From NCBI GenBank assembly GCA_036268055.1, contig DATAUW010000017.1, positions 248,001-312,000 of the forward strand: a stretch of DNA of 64,000 nucleotides. The letters are read 5' to 3'. Positions within the stretch are counted from its first letter, which is position 1. Every line of letters begins with the position of its first letter. The notes under the pieces were generated by a model. It had not been told where the DNA came from. It searched no databases and saw only the letters and a program-made list of their open reading frames with translations. The position numbers and the translations under genes were made by a program. This document shows positions 7,828-16,185 of this stretch, piece by piece. Origin of the DNA: Verrucomicrobiia bacterium. Its GTDB lineage: Bacteria > Verrucomicrobiota > Verrucomicrobiia > Limisphaerales > Pedosphaeraceae.

Positions 7828-10095
7828 CCAGCGCAACAATCGCAGCGCATTCCCTATCACGATGAGGTCGGAGAAACCCATGACGAAAGCGCAAAAAATC
7901 GGGCTCATGAAGCCGAGCGCGGCGAGCGGAATTCCGGCAGAGTTGTAAAAGAATGCCCAGAAAAGATTTTGTTTGATCGTGCGCAAGGTGGCGCGCGCGA
8001 GTCCCAGTGCCTCGGGCACCGCGTGAATTTCCGATTTCAATAAAATGATGTCCGCCGCCGCGCGCGCGACATCGCTGGCGCGGCTCACGGCGATTCCCAA
8101 ATCCGCAGCTTCGAGCGCAGGGGCGTCGTTGATGCCGTCGCCGACGAAGGCGACATGCACGCCAGGTTTTTGCAAATCAGTGATGAAGCGCGCCTTCGCT
8201 TCGGGACGCACATCGGCAAAAACATTTTCCGCGGGAATGCCCGCTTGCTGCGCGATGGCGCGCGCGGTCACAGCATTGTCGCCGGTGACGAGATAAATTT
8301 TCAATCCGTCGCGATGTAATTGCGCAATCACATCGGACGTTCCTAGTTTGAGTGTGTCCTTGAGCGCGAGCACGGCGAGCAGTTTTTTATCGGCGGCAAG
8401 ACCGAGAATCGTTCCGCCTTGTTGCGCCCATTTTTCTTCAAAGGCGGAAACGCTTTGCAAATCCACGCCGGTTTCGCGCATCCAACGTAACGAACCGAGG
8501 CGGAGAAGAACTGCGTTTCCCGATGCGTCCAAAAATTTTGCGGCCAAACGCGCCTGCACTCCCGCGCCGCGAACTTCCTGCCAATCGGTGAAAGGAAATT
8601 CGTCCGCGTGCAATTTAGCGACGGCCTGGCTCAGTGGATGATTCGAGCCATGCGCAAGCGCGGCGGCGAGTTTGAGAGCATCGGTGCATTCGTTCGCGGA
8701 AAAAATTTCATGCGCGACGACGATCGGTTTGCCTTCGGTCAAGGTGCCCGTTTTATCAAAGACGATGGCGGTGATTTGCCCGGCGCGTTCGAGCGCGATG
8801 CCATCGCGCACCAAAATTCCCCGGCGCGCGGCGGCGTTCGTGCCCGCCATGATGGCGACGGGCGTCGCGAGGCCCATCGCGCACGGACAGGCAACGATGA
8901 GCACGGCAGCCGCTTGAATCAACGCGGCCGCCAGCGCGCCGCCCGGCACATGGGCGTGCCAAAGAAAATGCGCGAGCCACGCGTGAGTCTGTTGCGCCTG
9001 CGCATTGGCAAGTCCCCACCACAAAGCGGTGATGATCGCAATGCCCACAACGATGGGAACAAAAATACTGCTCACGCGGTCGCCAAGGCGCTGGATTTCC
9101 GCGCGGCTGTTTTGTGCGCGCGAAACGGCGGCGATGATTTGCGCGAGCGCGGTGGCTTCGCCGGTCGCAGTGACGCGCATTTGCATGCGGCCATTCACAT
9201 TCACGGTTCCGGCGTATAATTTATGGCCGGGAGATTTTTCCACCGGCAGGGATTCGCCGGTGAGCATGGATTCATCCATCGTGGCTTCACCGTCCAGGAC
9301 GTCACCATCCACCGGAGTTTGGTCGCCGGGCTTCAACACCACGACCTCGCCCGCGCGAAGTTCGCTCACGGGGACTTCGATTTCGGTGCCGTCGGCATTC
9401 CGCCGCCGCGCGATACTCGGCGCAAGTTTCATCAAGGCCTGCAACGAACTTTCCGCCTTCACGCTGGCGCGCGCCTCGACCCAATGGCCGATGCTGATAA
9501 GCGTAATGATGGCCGCGGATTCCATGAAATACAGATGTCCGGGCGCGCCACTGAATAATGCCCATGCGCTGTAACCGAACGCCGTGGTCGAGCCGAGCGC
9601 GACGAGCGTATCCATGTTTGACTCGCCCACTTTGAGCTGCCGCCATGCGCCGTGATAAAAGCGCGCGCCGCAAAAAATCTGCACCGGCAACGCCAGCGCG
9701 AACGCCAGCCATTGAAACCAAGGTGTCATCGCGAGGCCAAAAACCCATTCGCCCAGCATCAGCGGAATCGTGACGGCAAGTCCGACGACCATGTTGAATC
9801 GCCAACCCGCGAGCGGCGACCAGGAGGATTCGGCGGGAGCTTCATTGGCTTCTGCGGCTTGCGCTTCAAACCCGGCATCGGTGACGGCTTTGACGAGCGC
9901 GGACACATCCGGCGAGCCTTGCCAGCGAACCGAAGCGCGACCGGCACTGAGTTGGATGGATGCGCTCCCGACATTTGGTACACCTTGCAACGCCTCGCGA
10001 ACCTGGCGCGCGCAATTATTACACGTCATCCCGCCGACCTGGAGATCGGTGATAACTGCGTTGGAGTGCCCATTGGCATGGTGGTGGTGATCCAT
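7801..10095 (-). CDS. copA: Copper-translocating P-type ATPase
   Basis: P1B-type ATPase (764 residues) exporting Cu(I) across the inner membrane. The N-terminus is His-rich (MDHHHHANGH) and followed by one heavy-metal domain with GGMTCNNC (CxxC at residues 25 and 28). The membrane CPC motif is in IVACPCAMGLATP, the actuator loop has MLTGES, the phosphorylation site is DKTGTLTEG and the hinge is GDGINDAPALEAADLG. All catalytic elements are present. It is transcribed towards the sigma-factor/CnrX-like module, so both may serve metal stress. Specificity for Cu over Ag is inferred from the CPC motif. Confidence 0.95.
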   Translation of the reverse strand: MDHHHHANGHSNAVITDLQVGGMTCNNCARQVREALQGVPNVGSASIQLSAGRASVRWQGSPDVSALVKAVTDAGFEAQAAEANEAPAESSWSPLAGWRFNMVVGLAVTIPLMLGEWVFGLAMTPWFQWLAFALALPVQIFCGARFYHGAWRQLKVGESNMDTLVALGSTTAFGYSAWALFSGAPGHLYFMESAAIITLISIGHWVEARASVKAESSLQALMKLAPSIARRRNADGTEIEVPVSELRAGEVVVLKPGDQTPVDGDVLDGEATMDESMLTGESLPVEKSPGHKLYAGTVNVNGRMQMRVTATGEATALAQIIAAVSRAQNSRAEIQRLGDRVSSIFVPIVVGIAIITALWWGLANAQAQQTHAWLAHFLWHAHVPGGALAAALIQAAAVLIVACPCAMGLATPVAIMAGTNAAARRGILVRDGIALERAGQITAIVFDKTGTLTEGKPIVVAHEIFSANECTDALKLAAALAHGSNHPLSQAVAKLHADEFPFTDWQEVRGAGVQARLAAKFLDASGNAVLLRLGSLRWMRETGVDLQSVSAFEEKWAQQGGTILGLAADKKLLAVLALKDTLKLGTSDVIAQLHRDGLKIYLVTGDNAVTARAIAQQAGIPAENVFADVRPEAKARFITDLQKPGVHVAFVGDGINDAPALEAADLGIAVSRASDVARAAADIILLKSEIHAVPEALGLARATLRTIKQNLFWAFFYNSAGIPLAALGFMSPIFCAFVMGFSDLIVIGNALRLLRWSRTPCANS

Positions 10096-10244
10096 AAACC
10101 CGGCACAGTGTAAACGAGAACGCCGAATTCGTCTAATACCGGGATGGACACGACTCAGCGGTTAAAATTGGGACGGAACATTCCCCCGCGCTGCCACCTC
10201 ATACCCCTGCTGGCATTCTGCCATGAGTCACGTTAAGATTCGTC

Positions 10245-11303
10245 ATGTTCATTACGGGAATAGGCACGGCTGCGCCACCGCAGTCCTATAAACAAACTGA
10301 AGCCTGGGCCGCCCTACAGGCCTCGCAACCATTTTCCCGGCTCACTCCGCGCTCCCACGCCATCCTCCGAAAAATCCTCACCGGCAACAACGGCATCGAG
10401 ACCCGCCACCTCGCGCTCGATTCCCTCCACGATGTCTTCGAGACGAACCCCGACATCCTCCACGCGCGCTTCGCCAAACACGGCCCGCTCCTCGCCACCC
10501 AGGCCGCCGAACACGCCTTGCGCGATGCCCAAATTTCCGTCAGCGAAATAGACGCCCTCCTCGTCAGCACCTGCACCGGTTACCTTTGCCCCGGCCTCAC
10601 CAGTTACGTCAGCGAACGCCTTGGCCTCCGCACCGATGCCCTCCTTCTCGACCTTGTCGGCCAGGGCTGTGGCGCGGCTTTGCCAAATCTTCGCACCGCT
10701 GAGGCCTTGCTCGTGTCCGGCAAATGTAAACGCGTCCTGTCCGTCTGCGTCGAAATTTGCAGCGCCGCTTTTTACATTGATGACGATCCCGGCGTGCTCG
10801 TCAGCGCGTGCCTCTTCGGCGATGGCGCCGGTGCCGCCGTTCTTTCCAACGAACCCGCTCCGCACCAGCGCCCAATCCAATGGCTCGCCTCACGCACGCA
10901 GCTTTCCGCCGCGGACCGCGACCTGCTTCGCTTCGAGCAAAAAAATGGCATGCTGCGAAATATTCTCAGCGCCAAAGTGCCGCCGCTCGCCGCGCAATTC
11001 GCCGCCGACGTTCTCGATGCCACCCTCGCCGATGCCCGCCTCACCCGCTCCGACATCGCCGCCTGGATCTGGCACGCGGGCGGGCGCGATGTCCTAACCG
11101 CCTTGCAGGAACGCCTCAGCCTCACCGCCGACCAGGTCTGCTGGAGCGCGAATATCCTCCGCGAATTCGGCAACGTCAGCAGCCCCTGTGTTTATTTCGT
11201 CCTGCAAGCCGCGCTCGCCGACGCCGCGCCCGCCGGCCACTGGTGGCTCTCATCGTTCGGCGCCGGTTTCAGTTGTCACGGCGCGCTTCTAAAAGTCGGA
11301 TAA
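10245..11303 (+). CDS. Type III polyketide synthase (chalcone synthase-like)
   Basis: 352-residue ketosynthase of the chalcone/stilbene synthase family. The catalytic triad is visible as Cys142 (DLVGQGCGAALPN), His277 (AAWIWHAGGRD) and Asn310 (REFGNVSSP). Such enzymes extend an acyl-CoA starter with malonyl-CoA and cyclise the chain to pyrones, resorcinols or phloroglucinols. The next two genes encode a methyltransferase and a FAD oxidoreductase, with spacing of 11 bases and then a 4-base overlap. This is the arrangement of bacterial phenolic-lipid clusters such as srsABC of Streptomyces. The starter unit and ring type cannot be told from sequence. Confidence 0.93.
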   Translation: MFITGIGTAAPPQSYKQTEAWAALQASQPFSRLTPRSHAILRKILTGNNGIETRHLALDSLHDVFETNPDILHARFAKHGPLLATQAAEHALRDAQISVSEIDALLVSTCTGYLCPGLTSYVSERLGLRTDALLLDLVGQGCGAALPNLRTAEALLVSGKCKRVLSVCVEICSAAFYIDDDPGVLVSACLFGDGAGAAVLSNEPAPHQRPIQWLASRTQLSAADRDLLRFEQKNGMLRNILSAKVPPLAAQFAADVLDATLADARLTRSDIAAWIWHAGGRDVLTALQERLSLTADQVCWSANILREFGNVSSPCVYFVLQAALADAAPAGHWWLSSFGAGFSCHGALLKVG

Positions 11304-11314
11304 TTTCCCCGCGC

Positions 11315-12076
11315 ATGCAACGAATCATCGAACCCGAATGGCTCGACGAATTGCCGCCGGACGACCCGCAAGCCATCGCTTCCCGCCGCGACCTCCGCCG
11401 CCTCAATCGCATCATGGGCAACGCGGCGACCTTGCGCCAATTATTGGATTCCGCTCCGCATCCACCCCGGCGAATTGTCGAACTCGGCTCCGGCGATGGC
11501 ACGCTCATGCTTCGGCTCGCGCAATTTTTTTCCCGCAAATGGCCGCGCGTCGAAGTCATCCTTGTGGACCGCCAATCCGCTGTGACCAATGAAACTCGCC
11601 GTGCCTTTGAAACTCTCGGCTGGCCCTTGCAAACCATCTCCGCCGACATTTTCGATTGGCTCAAAACTCCCGCCAGCGAACCCGCCGACGCCATGTTCGC
11701 CAATCTTTTCCTTCATCACTTTCGCGCCGCGCAACTCACTGAACTCTTTGCCCTCGCCGCGCGCCGCACCCATCTTTTCGCTGCCTGCGAACCCTTGCGC
11801 GCCCAGCTTCCTCTCACCTTCAGCCGCCTTGTCGGCCTCATCGGCTGCAACGCCGTCACCCGCCACGACGCCGTCCTCAGCGTTCGCGCCGGTTTCGCCG
11901 GAAACGAACTCTCAACTCTCTGGCCCGCCTCCAACGATTGGCAACTGCGAGAACAACCCGCTCAACTGTTCACGCACACGTTCCTCGCCAAAAAAATTTC
12001 GTGCGCAAATCCACATGATAAAATTCTCGCGCCCGATTCTCCTCGTAAAAACTTCGCGCCGCCGGATCGCCCATGA
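11315..12076 (+). CDS. SAM-dependent methyltransferase of the type III PKS cluster
   Basis: 253 residues. The class I SAM-binding motif is VELGSGDGTLMLRLAQ (about residue 55), followed by an acidic residue at the end of strand 2 (VEVILVDRQSA) and the ANLFLHHF segment. It starts at ATG 11315; the open frame upstream overlaps the PKS gene and is not coding. It sits 11 bases after the type III PKS and overlaps the flavoprotein gene by four bases, so it probably O- or C-methylates the PKS product. The substrate is inferred from context only. Confidence 0.85.
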   Translation: MQRIIEPEWLDELPPDDPQAIASRRDLRRLNRIMGNAATLRQLLDSAPHPPRRIVELGSGDGTLMLRLAQFFSRKWPRVEVILVDRQSAVTNETRRAFETLGWPLQTISADIFDWLKTPASEPADAMFANLFLHHFRAAQLTELFALAARRTHLFAACEPLRAQLPLTFSRLVGLIGCNAVTRHDAVLSVRAGFAGNELSTLWPASNDWQLREQPAQLFTHTFLAKKISCANPHDKILAPDSPRKNFAPPDRP

Positions 12077-13116
12077 CCTCGCCAAAGCCCATCACCATCA
12101 TCGGCGGCGGCCTCGCGGGTCTCACCCTCGGCATCGGCCTGCGCCAGCGCGATGTCCCCGTCACCGTCTGGGAAGCGGGCCGTTACCCGCGCCATCGCGT
12201 CTGCGGCGAGTTCATTAGCGGACGCGGCCAGGGCACGCTCGAACGCCTCGGCCTCCGCGAACTTCTCTCCGGCGCGGGCGCGATTCACGCGCGCACCACC
12301 GCGTTTTTTTCTCCGCGCGCCGCCTCTGCCTTGTGCGAACTCACCGAGCCTGCGATTTCGCTTTCCCGCTTCGCGCTCGATGACGCCCTCGCCAAATATT
12401 TTCGCCAACTCGGCGGCGAACTCCGCGAAAACGATCGCTGGCGCGGCGACCATTTTTCCGAAGGCATTCTGCGCGCCACTGGACGCCGATTGCAACCCGT
12501 CGAAAACGGCTGGCGCTGGTTCGGCCTGAAAGTCCACGCGCAAAATGTTCAACTCACCGCTGATCTCGAAATGCATTTTTCCCACAACGGCTACGTCGGC
12601 ATCAATCGCCTCAAAAATGATGAAGTAAATATTTGCGGCCTCTTCCGCCGCCACATCACTTCCGGCGATGCCGCCACCGACTGGCGCGAAACCTTGCGCG
12701 GCGCACCCGGTTCGCATCGTCATGAACGCCTTCGCGATGCCGCCTTCAACGAAGATTCTTTTTGCAGCGTCGCTGGTCTTTCGCTCACGCCGCATCAAGC
12801 CTCCGCGGCCACCGAATGTTGCGTTGGCGATGCCATCACCATGATCCCTCCCGTCACCGGCAACGGCATGTCCATGGCCTTCGAGTCCGCCGAAATCGCC
12901 ATCGAACCGCTCGCTGCTTTCAGCCGCGGCAAAATCTCCTGGACCGCCGCACAACAAACGATCGCACAAACCTGCGACCGCGCCTTCGCCCGCCGCCTCG
13001 CGTGGGCTGGATGCTTGCAACGGTTGATGTTCATGCCCCGCCTGCAATCCGCGCTCGTCGCCCTCGCGCCGCGCTCGCCGCGCCTCTGGCGGTTGCTCTT
13101 GGAAAAAACCCGCTGA
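12073..13116 (+). CDS. FAD-dependent oxidoreductase of the type III PKS cluster
   Basis: 347-residue flavoprotein of the geranylgeranyl-reductase/aromatic hydroxylase fold. The N-terminal dinucleotide motif is ITIIGGGLAGLTLGIGL, followed by YPRHRVCGEFISG, and the second FAD contact is VGDAITMIPPVTGNGMSMA (about residues 250-268). Its start overlaps the methyltransferase stop by four bases (ATGA), so the two are translationally coupled. In comparable clusters a flavoprotein hydroxylates the polyketide ring to a quinone; the family also includes reductases. Redox role likely, exact reaction unknown. Confidence 0.88.
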   Translation: MTSPKPITIIGGGLAGLTLGIGLRQRDVPVTVWEAGRYPRHRVCGEFISGRGQGTLERLGLRELLSGAGAIHARTTAFFSPRAASALCELTEPAISLSRFALDDALAKYFRQLGGELRENDRWRGDHFSEGILRATGRRLQPVENGWRWFGLKVHAQNVQLTADLEMHFSHNGYVGINRLKNDEVNICGLFRRHITSGDAATDWRETLRGAPGSHRHERLRDAAFNEDSFCSVAGLSLTPHQASAATECCVGDAITMIPPVTGNGMSMAFESAEIAIEPLAAFSRGKISWTAAQQTIAQTCDRAFARRLAWAGCLQRLMFMPRLQSALVALAPRSPRLWRLLLEKTR

Positions 13117-13136
13117 CCCCTATACTTGCGCCTTCA

Positions 13137-13775
13137 ATGAAGCCATTATCCGAATGCCGTCTCTATACGTTCGTGGATCTTGCCTTTCTGCGCGGGCGCT
13201 CGCCTGAGTGGGTCGCGCAGGAACTTTGCGAAGGCGGCGCGGACATCATCCAGCTTCGCGCCAAAAATTCCACGCCCAAGGAAGTCCGTTTCATCGCGAC
13301 CGCGATCTTGCCCATCACGCGCCGCGCGGATGTCGGCCTTATCATCAATGACCATCTCGACGTCGCCCTCGACATCGGCGCGGATGGCTGTCACCTCGGC
13401 CAGGAAGATTTTTTCGACGCCGGTTACAGCCACGTCGTCCAATTAAAAATAAATAGTCCCACCTTTCGCCTCGGCATCAGCACGCACACCCCCGTGCAGG
13501 CGCATCGCTCCCTCGCCGCGCAACCCGGCTACGTCGCCGTCGGCCCCGTTTACGCCACCGGCACGAAACCCACCGCCGCACCCGTCACCCTCGATTATGT
13601 CCACTGGGCCGCGCGCCACATTCCCATCCCCTGGTTCGCCATCGGCGGCATCAATTTAAAAAACCTCGACAAAGTGCTGAAAGCTGGCGCCAAACGCATC
13701 TGCGTCGTCTCAGCCATCCTCAATGAAACCGACATCTCCGGCGTCTGCCAGCAATTCAAAGACAGATTGAAATAG
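13137..13775 (+). CDS. thiE: Thiamine-phosphate synthase (ThiE/TenI family)
   Basis: 212 residues with the TIM-barrel TMP synthase motifs in order: DIIQLRAKN (pyrophosphate-contact strand), LIINDHLDVAL, GCHLGQED, LGISTHTPVQA, YVAVGPVYATGTKP and WFAIGGINLKN. ThiE couples the hydroxymethylpyrimidine diphosphate and thiazole phosphate moieties. TenI proteins share the fold but usually lack parts of the pyrimidine site; the complete motif set favours ThiE. The ATG at 13137 follows the flavoprotein stop by 20 bases, but there is no functional reason to tie it to the PKS cluster. No TPP riboswitch was seen upstream. Confidence 0.85.
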   Translation: MKPLSECRLYTFVDLAFLRGRSPEWVAQELCEGGADIIQLRAKNSTPKEVRFIATAILPITRRADVGLIINDHLDVALDIGADGCHLGQEDFFDAGYSHVVQLKINSPTFRLGISTHTPVQAHRSLAAQPGYVAVGPVYATGTKPTAAPVTLDYVHWAARHIPIPWFAIGGINLKNLDKVLKAGAKRICVVSAILNETDISGVCQQFKDRLK

Positions 13776-13782
13776 AAATTTT

Positions 13783-13971
13783 AACCGCGGAGACGCGGAG
13801 GCGCGGAGAAAAACAAAAATTCTAAGCAACAGATGGAACACGGAATAAACACAGATTGGGAATTTTTTTTATTTCATCCGTGCCCCGTTCGTGTTCCATC
13901 CGTGGCTAAAAATCCCGTCTCCCATTCGCCGTCCGCAAGGACCTCCGCGCCTCCGTGTCTCCGCGGTTCAA
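13783..13971. repeat. Large imperfect inverted repeat (dispersed element)
   Basis: Nested inverted repeat filling the gap between thiE and the PfkB kinase gene. The outer arms are AACCGCGGAGACGCGGAGG (from 13783) and its near-complement at 13942-13971. The inner arms are GATGGAACACGGAATAAAC (from 13832) and the complement of the segment at 13876-13905, around a T-rich centre. Related half-units recur at 16137, 42361 and 51881. There is no coding frame. It looks like a non-autonomous REP/MITE-like element. Confidence 0.7.
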
Positions 13972-14042
13972 ACTTGTCATTCCATCTTTTTTCTCATAGC
14001 GTTTCGGCTCAATTTAACGTCTGAATTCCAATCTTAAAACTC

Positions 14043-14942
14043 ATGAGTGTATTGATCGTTGGCTCGACCGCGCTGGATTCCATTAAAACTCCCAAGGCCG
14101 AAAACCCGCGTCTGCTCGGCGGCTCCGCCAGCCACGCCGCAGTCGCCGCCAGTTTTTTTGCGCCCGTCAAACTCGTCGGTGTCGTCGGCCAGGATTTTCC
14201 CAAAAAATACATTTATCTCTACAAGAAACATAAAATTAATCTCGAAGGCTTGCAGATTTTGCCCGGCAAAACTTTTCATTGGTCCGGCGAATACGAAGTG
14301 AACATGAACAATCGCCGCACGCTCGCGACCGAACTGGGCGTGTTCGAAACTTTCAATCCTCTGCTGCCGACGTCCTACCAGAACGCGCAATTCGTCCTGC
14401 TCGCCAACATCGCGCCGTCGCTGCAAAGCCACGTCCTCACGCAAATGCGCCGCCCCAAATTCGTCGTCGCCGACACGATGGACCTTTGGCTGAATATCGC
14501 CCTTCAGGATTTGCTCGCGCTGCTCAAGCGCGTGGATGGTTTTGTCCTCAACGACAGCGAAGCCCGCCAGCTCACCAAGGAAGATAATTTGATGACCGCG
14601 CTGAAAAAGATTCACGCGCTCGGCCCCAAATACGTCATCATCAAAAAAGGCGAACACGGCGCCATCCTGTCGTCCAAAGCAGGCCTTTTCATTTCACCCG
14701 CGTATCCATTGAACCGCGTCGTGGACCCCACCGGCGCCGGCGATTCCTTCGTCGGTGGCATGATGGGTTATCTCTCGACCGCCAAAGGCCCGATTGACGC
14801 CAACATCCGCCGCGCGATGATCTACGGCAGTGTCGTCGCCTCCTTCTGCTGCGAAGGTTTTGGGTTGAATTTCACCACCAAAATCAAACGCGCCGCCATA
14901 GACACCCGCTTCAAAGAACTGGCAAAGCTCACGAAGTTTTAG
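14043..14942 (+). CDS. PfkB family sugar/nucleoside kinase
   Basis: 299-residue cytosolic kinase of the ribokinase superfamily. The N-terminal glycine patch is LLGGSASHAAVAASFF and the C-terminal signature with the catalytic Asp is VVDPTGAGDSFVGGMM (about residue 230). The middle has VADTMDLWLN and FVLNDSEARQL, seen in Verrucomicrobiota/Planctomycetes members usually named 'PfkB family kinase' or sugar kinase. The phosphate acceptor cannot be assigned. It is a single-gene unit, flanked by repeat-bearing intergenic DNA on both sides. Confidence 0.88.
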   Translation: MSVLIVGSTALDSIKTPKAENPRLLGGSASHAAVAASFFAPVKLVGVVGQDFPKKYIYLYKKHKINLEGLQILPGKTFHWSGEYEVNMNNRRTLATELGVFETFNPLLPTSYQNAQFVLLANIAPSLQSHVLTQMRRPKFVVADTMDLWLNIALQDLLALLKRVDGFVLNDSEARQLTKEDNLMTALKKIHALGPKYVIIKKGEHGAILSSKAGLFISPAYPLNRVVDPTGAGDSFVGGMMGYLSTAKGPIDANIRRAMIYGSVVASFCCEGFGLNFTTKIKRAAIDTRFKELAKLTKF

Positions 14943-15034
14943 AAGTTTCCCAGGTTAAGGGGACGGCATTGCGGGCATCATTTCAATCGCACGCCGTTTT
15001 CCGGTGTCACAAATCACCGAGCACTTCTCATTAA

Positions 15035-15054
15035 CCCCGCGCTTCAGCGCGGGG
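15035..15054. repeat. GC-rich 8-bp hairpin
   Basis: Perfect palindrome CCCCGCGC-TTCA-GCGCGGGG between the kinase gene and the convergent serine acetyltransferase gene. There is no T-tract on either side, so it is not a classical intrinsic terminator. It has the same geometry as hairpins at 40612 and 46107 and may be a small dispersed palindrome. Confidence 0.6.
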
Positions 15055-15158
15055 AAGCAGCCCTCAAAAAAATTCCCCCTCCATATAGAGCGAAGCGAGT
15101 CGAGCCCCAGCGAGCTACCGCCCCATTCCGATTCCCAATTACTGCCCCCGATTTTCAA

Positions 15159-16103
15159 TCAAATCTCAAAATCCAGCTTCTTCTTCTCCCGGTCCGCTTT
15201 GCTGATCACTTTCACTTTCACATCCTCCTGCAAGACGAGCGAGTTCGGCGCCACGCTTTGCATCAGGAACACATTCGCCCCGATCGTGCTGCCCGCGCCG
15301 ATGACCGTTTCGCCGCCCACGATTGTCGCGTTCGCGTAAATCGTCACGTTGTCCTCGAGGCTCGGATGCCGCTTCTTCCCATGCAACGCCTGTCCGCCCG
15401 ATAGCGAACGCGCCACGAGGCCCACGCCTTGATAAAGCTTCACATGACTGCCGATGACCGAAGTCTCGCCCACGACCGCGCCCGTTCCATGATCAATAAA
15501 AAAGTGCGAACCGATTTGCGCGCCCGGATGCAAATCAATTCCCGTGCGCCCGTGTGCCCACTCGGTCATGATACGCGGAATCAGCGCAATGTCCTTGCGA
15601 TACAACTCATGCGCCAGCCGCTGCACCGCGATCGCTTCCATGAACGGATACGCCACGATGATTTCCTCCCGGCTCAACGCCGCCGGATCGCCGTTGTAAG
15701 CCGCCTCGGTATCCGTCTGGAGCAATTCACGGATGTGCGGGAGCATCCCGAGAAATTCCAGCGTCAACGCATGCGCCTCACCCCGCGCATCTTTTTTCTC
15801 ATGATCGGCGTGGTGGCGATACTCAATGCTCTTATAAATTTCATCCTCGAGATGTTCCTGCACGCAAGCCATGAGCGTCGCAGTCTCAACCTTGATTTCC
15901 GACGAGTGAATTAACTTCTCATCGAAGAATCCTGGGAAAAGCAACCGCAACAAATCAATCGTGATGCCGCCGATGGTGCGCTTGGACGGCAAATTTTTTC
16001 CGTCGAGATGATTGATGCCGCCGTGCCGGGCGTAGGAGGCGATGAGTTGTTCCGTTAATTGAGTGACCGTGACTTGCACGCGCACAGTATTCCGCAGGGG
16101 CAT
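15159..16103 (-). CDS. cysE: Serine O-acetyltransferase (EpsC/CysE type)
   Basis: Transfers acetyl from acetyl-CoA to L-serine, the first step of cysteine synthesis. The 314-residue protein has an N-terminal helical domain of about 170 residues and a left-handed beta-helix of hexapeptide repeats, with IDLHPGAQIGSHFFIDHGTGAVVGET containing the catalytic Asp and His. The loop GKKRHPSLEDNVTIYANATIVGG is typical of SAT and separates it from other hexapeptide acetyltransferases. It is slightly longer than E. coli CysE (273) and closer in layout to the EpsC-type enzymes. No T-box or riboswitch was seen upstream. Confidence 0.93.
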   Translation of the reverse strand: MPLRNTVRVQVTVTQLTEQLIASYARHGGINHLDGKNLPSKRTIGGITIDLLRLLFPGFFDEKLIHSSEIKVETATLMACVQEHLEDEIYKSIEYRHHADHEKKDARGEAHALTLEFLGMLPHIRELLQTDTEAAYNGDPAALSREEIIVAYPFMEAIAVQRLAHELYRKDIALIPRIMTEWAHGRTGIDLHPGAQIGSHFFIDHGTGAVVGETSVIGSHVKLYQGVGLVARSLSGGQALHGKKRHPSLEDNVTIYANATIVGGETVIGAGSTIGANVFLMQSVAPNSLVLQEDVKVKVISKADREKKKLDFEI

Positions 16104-16136
16104 GGGAAACGCAAGGTGTGACGAGAAAGCGATTTT

Positions 16137-16170
16137 TAACCGCGGAGATACGCGGAGGCGCGGAGAAAAA
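16137..16170. repeat. Half-unit of the CGCGGAG dispersed repeat
   Basis: AACCGCGGAGATACGCGGAG followed by GCGCGGAG and an A-run. It is nearly identical to the left outer arm of the inverted repeat at 13783, here without its partner arm. It lies in the gap between the divergently read cysE start and the waaF stop. Confidence 0.7.
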
Positions 16171-16185
16171 AAGAGAAATAAATTC

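Noticed and set aside
10808-11314. Upstream extension of the methyltransferase frame, 169 codons inside the PKS gene
   Set aside because: It lies in a different frame of a well-supported PKS gene and has an Arg/Pro-rich composition typical of an antisense or out-of-frame shadow. The methyltransferase fold starts at 11315.
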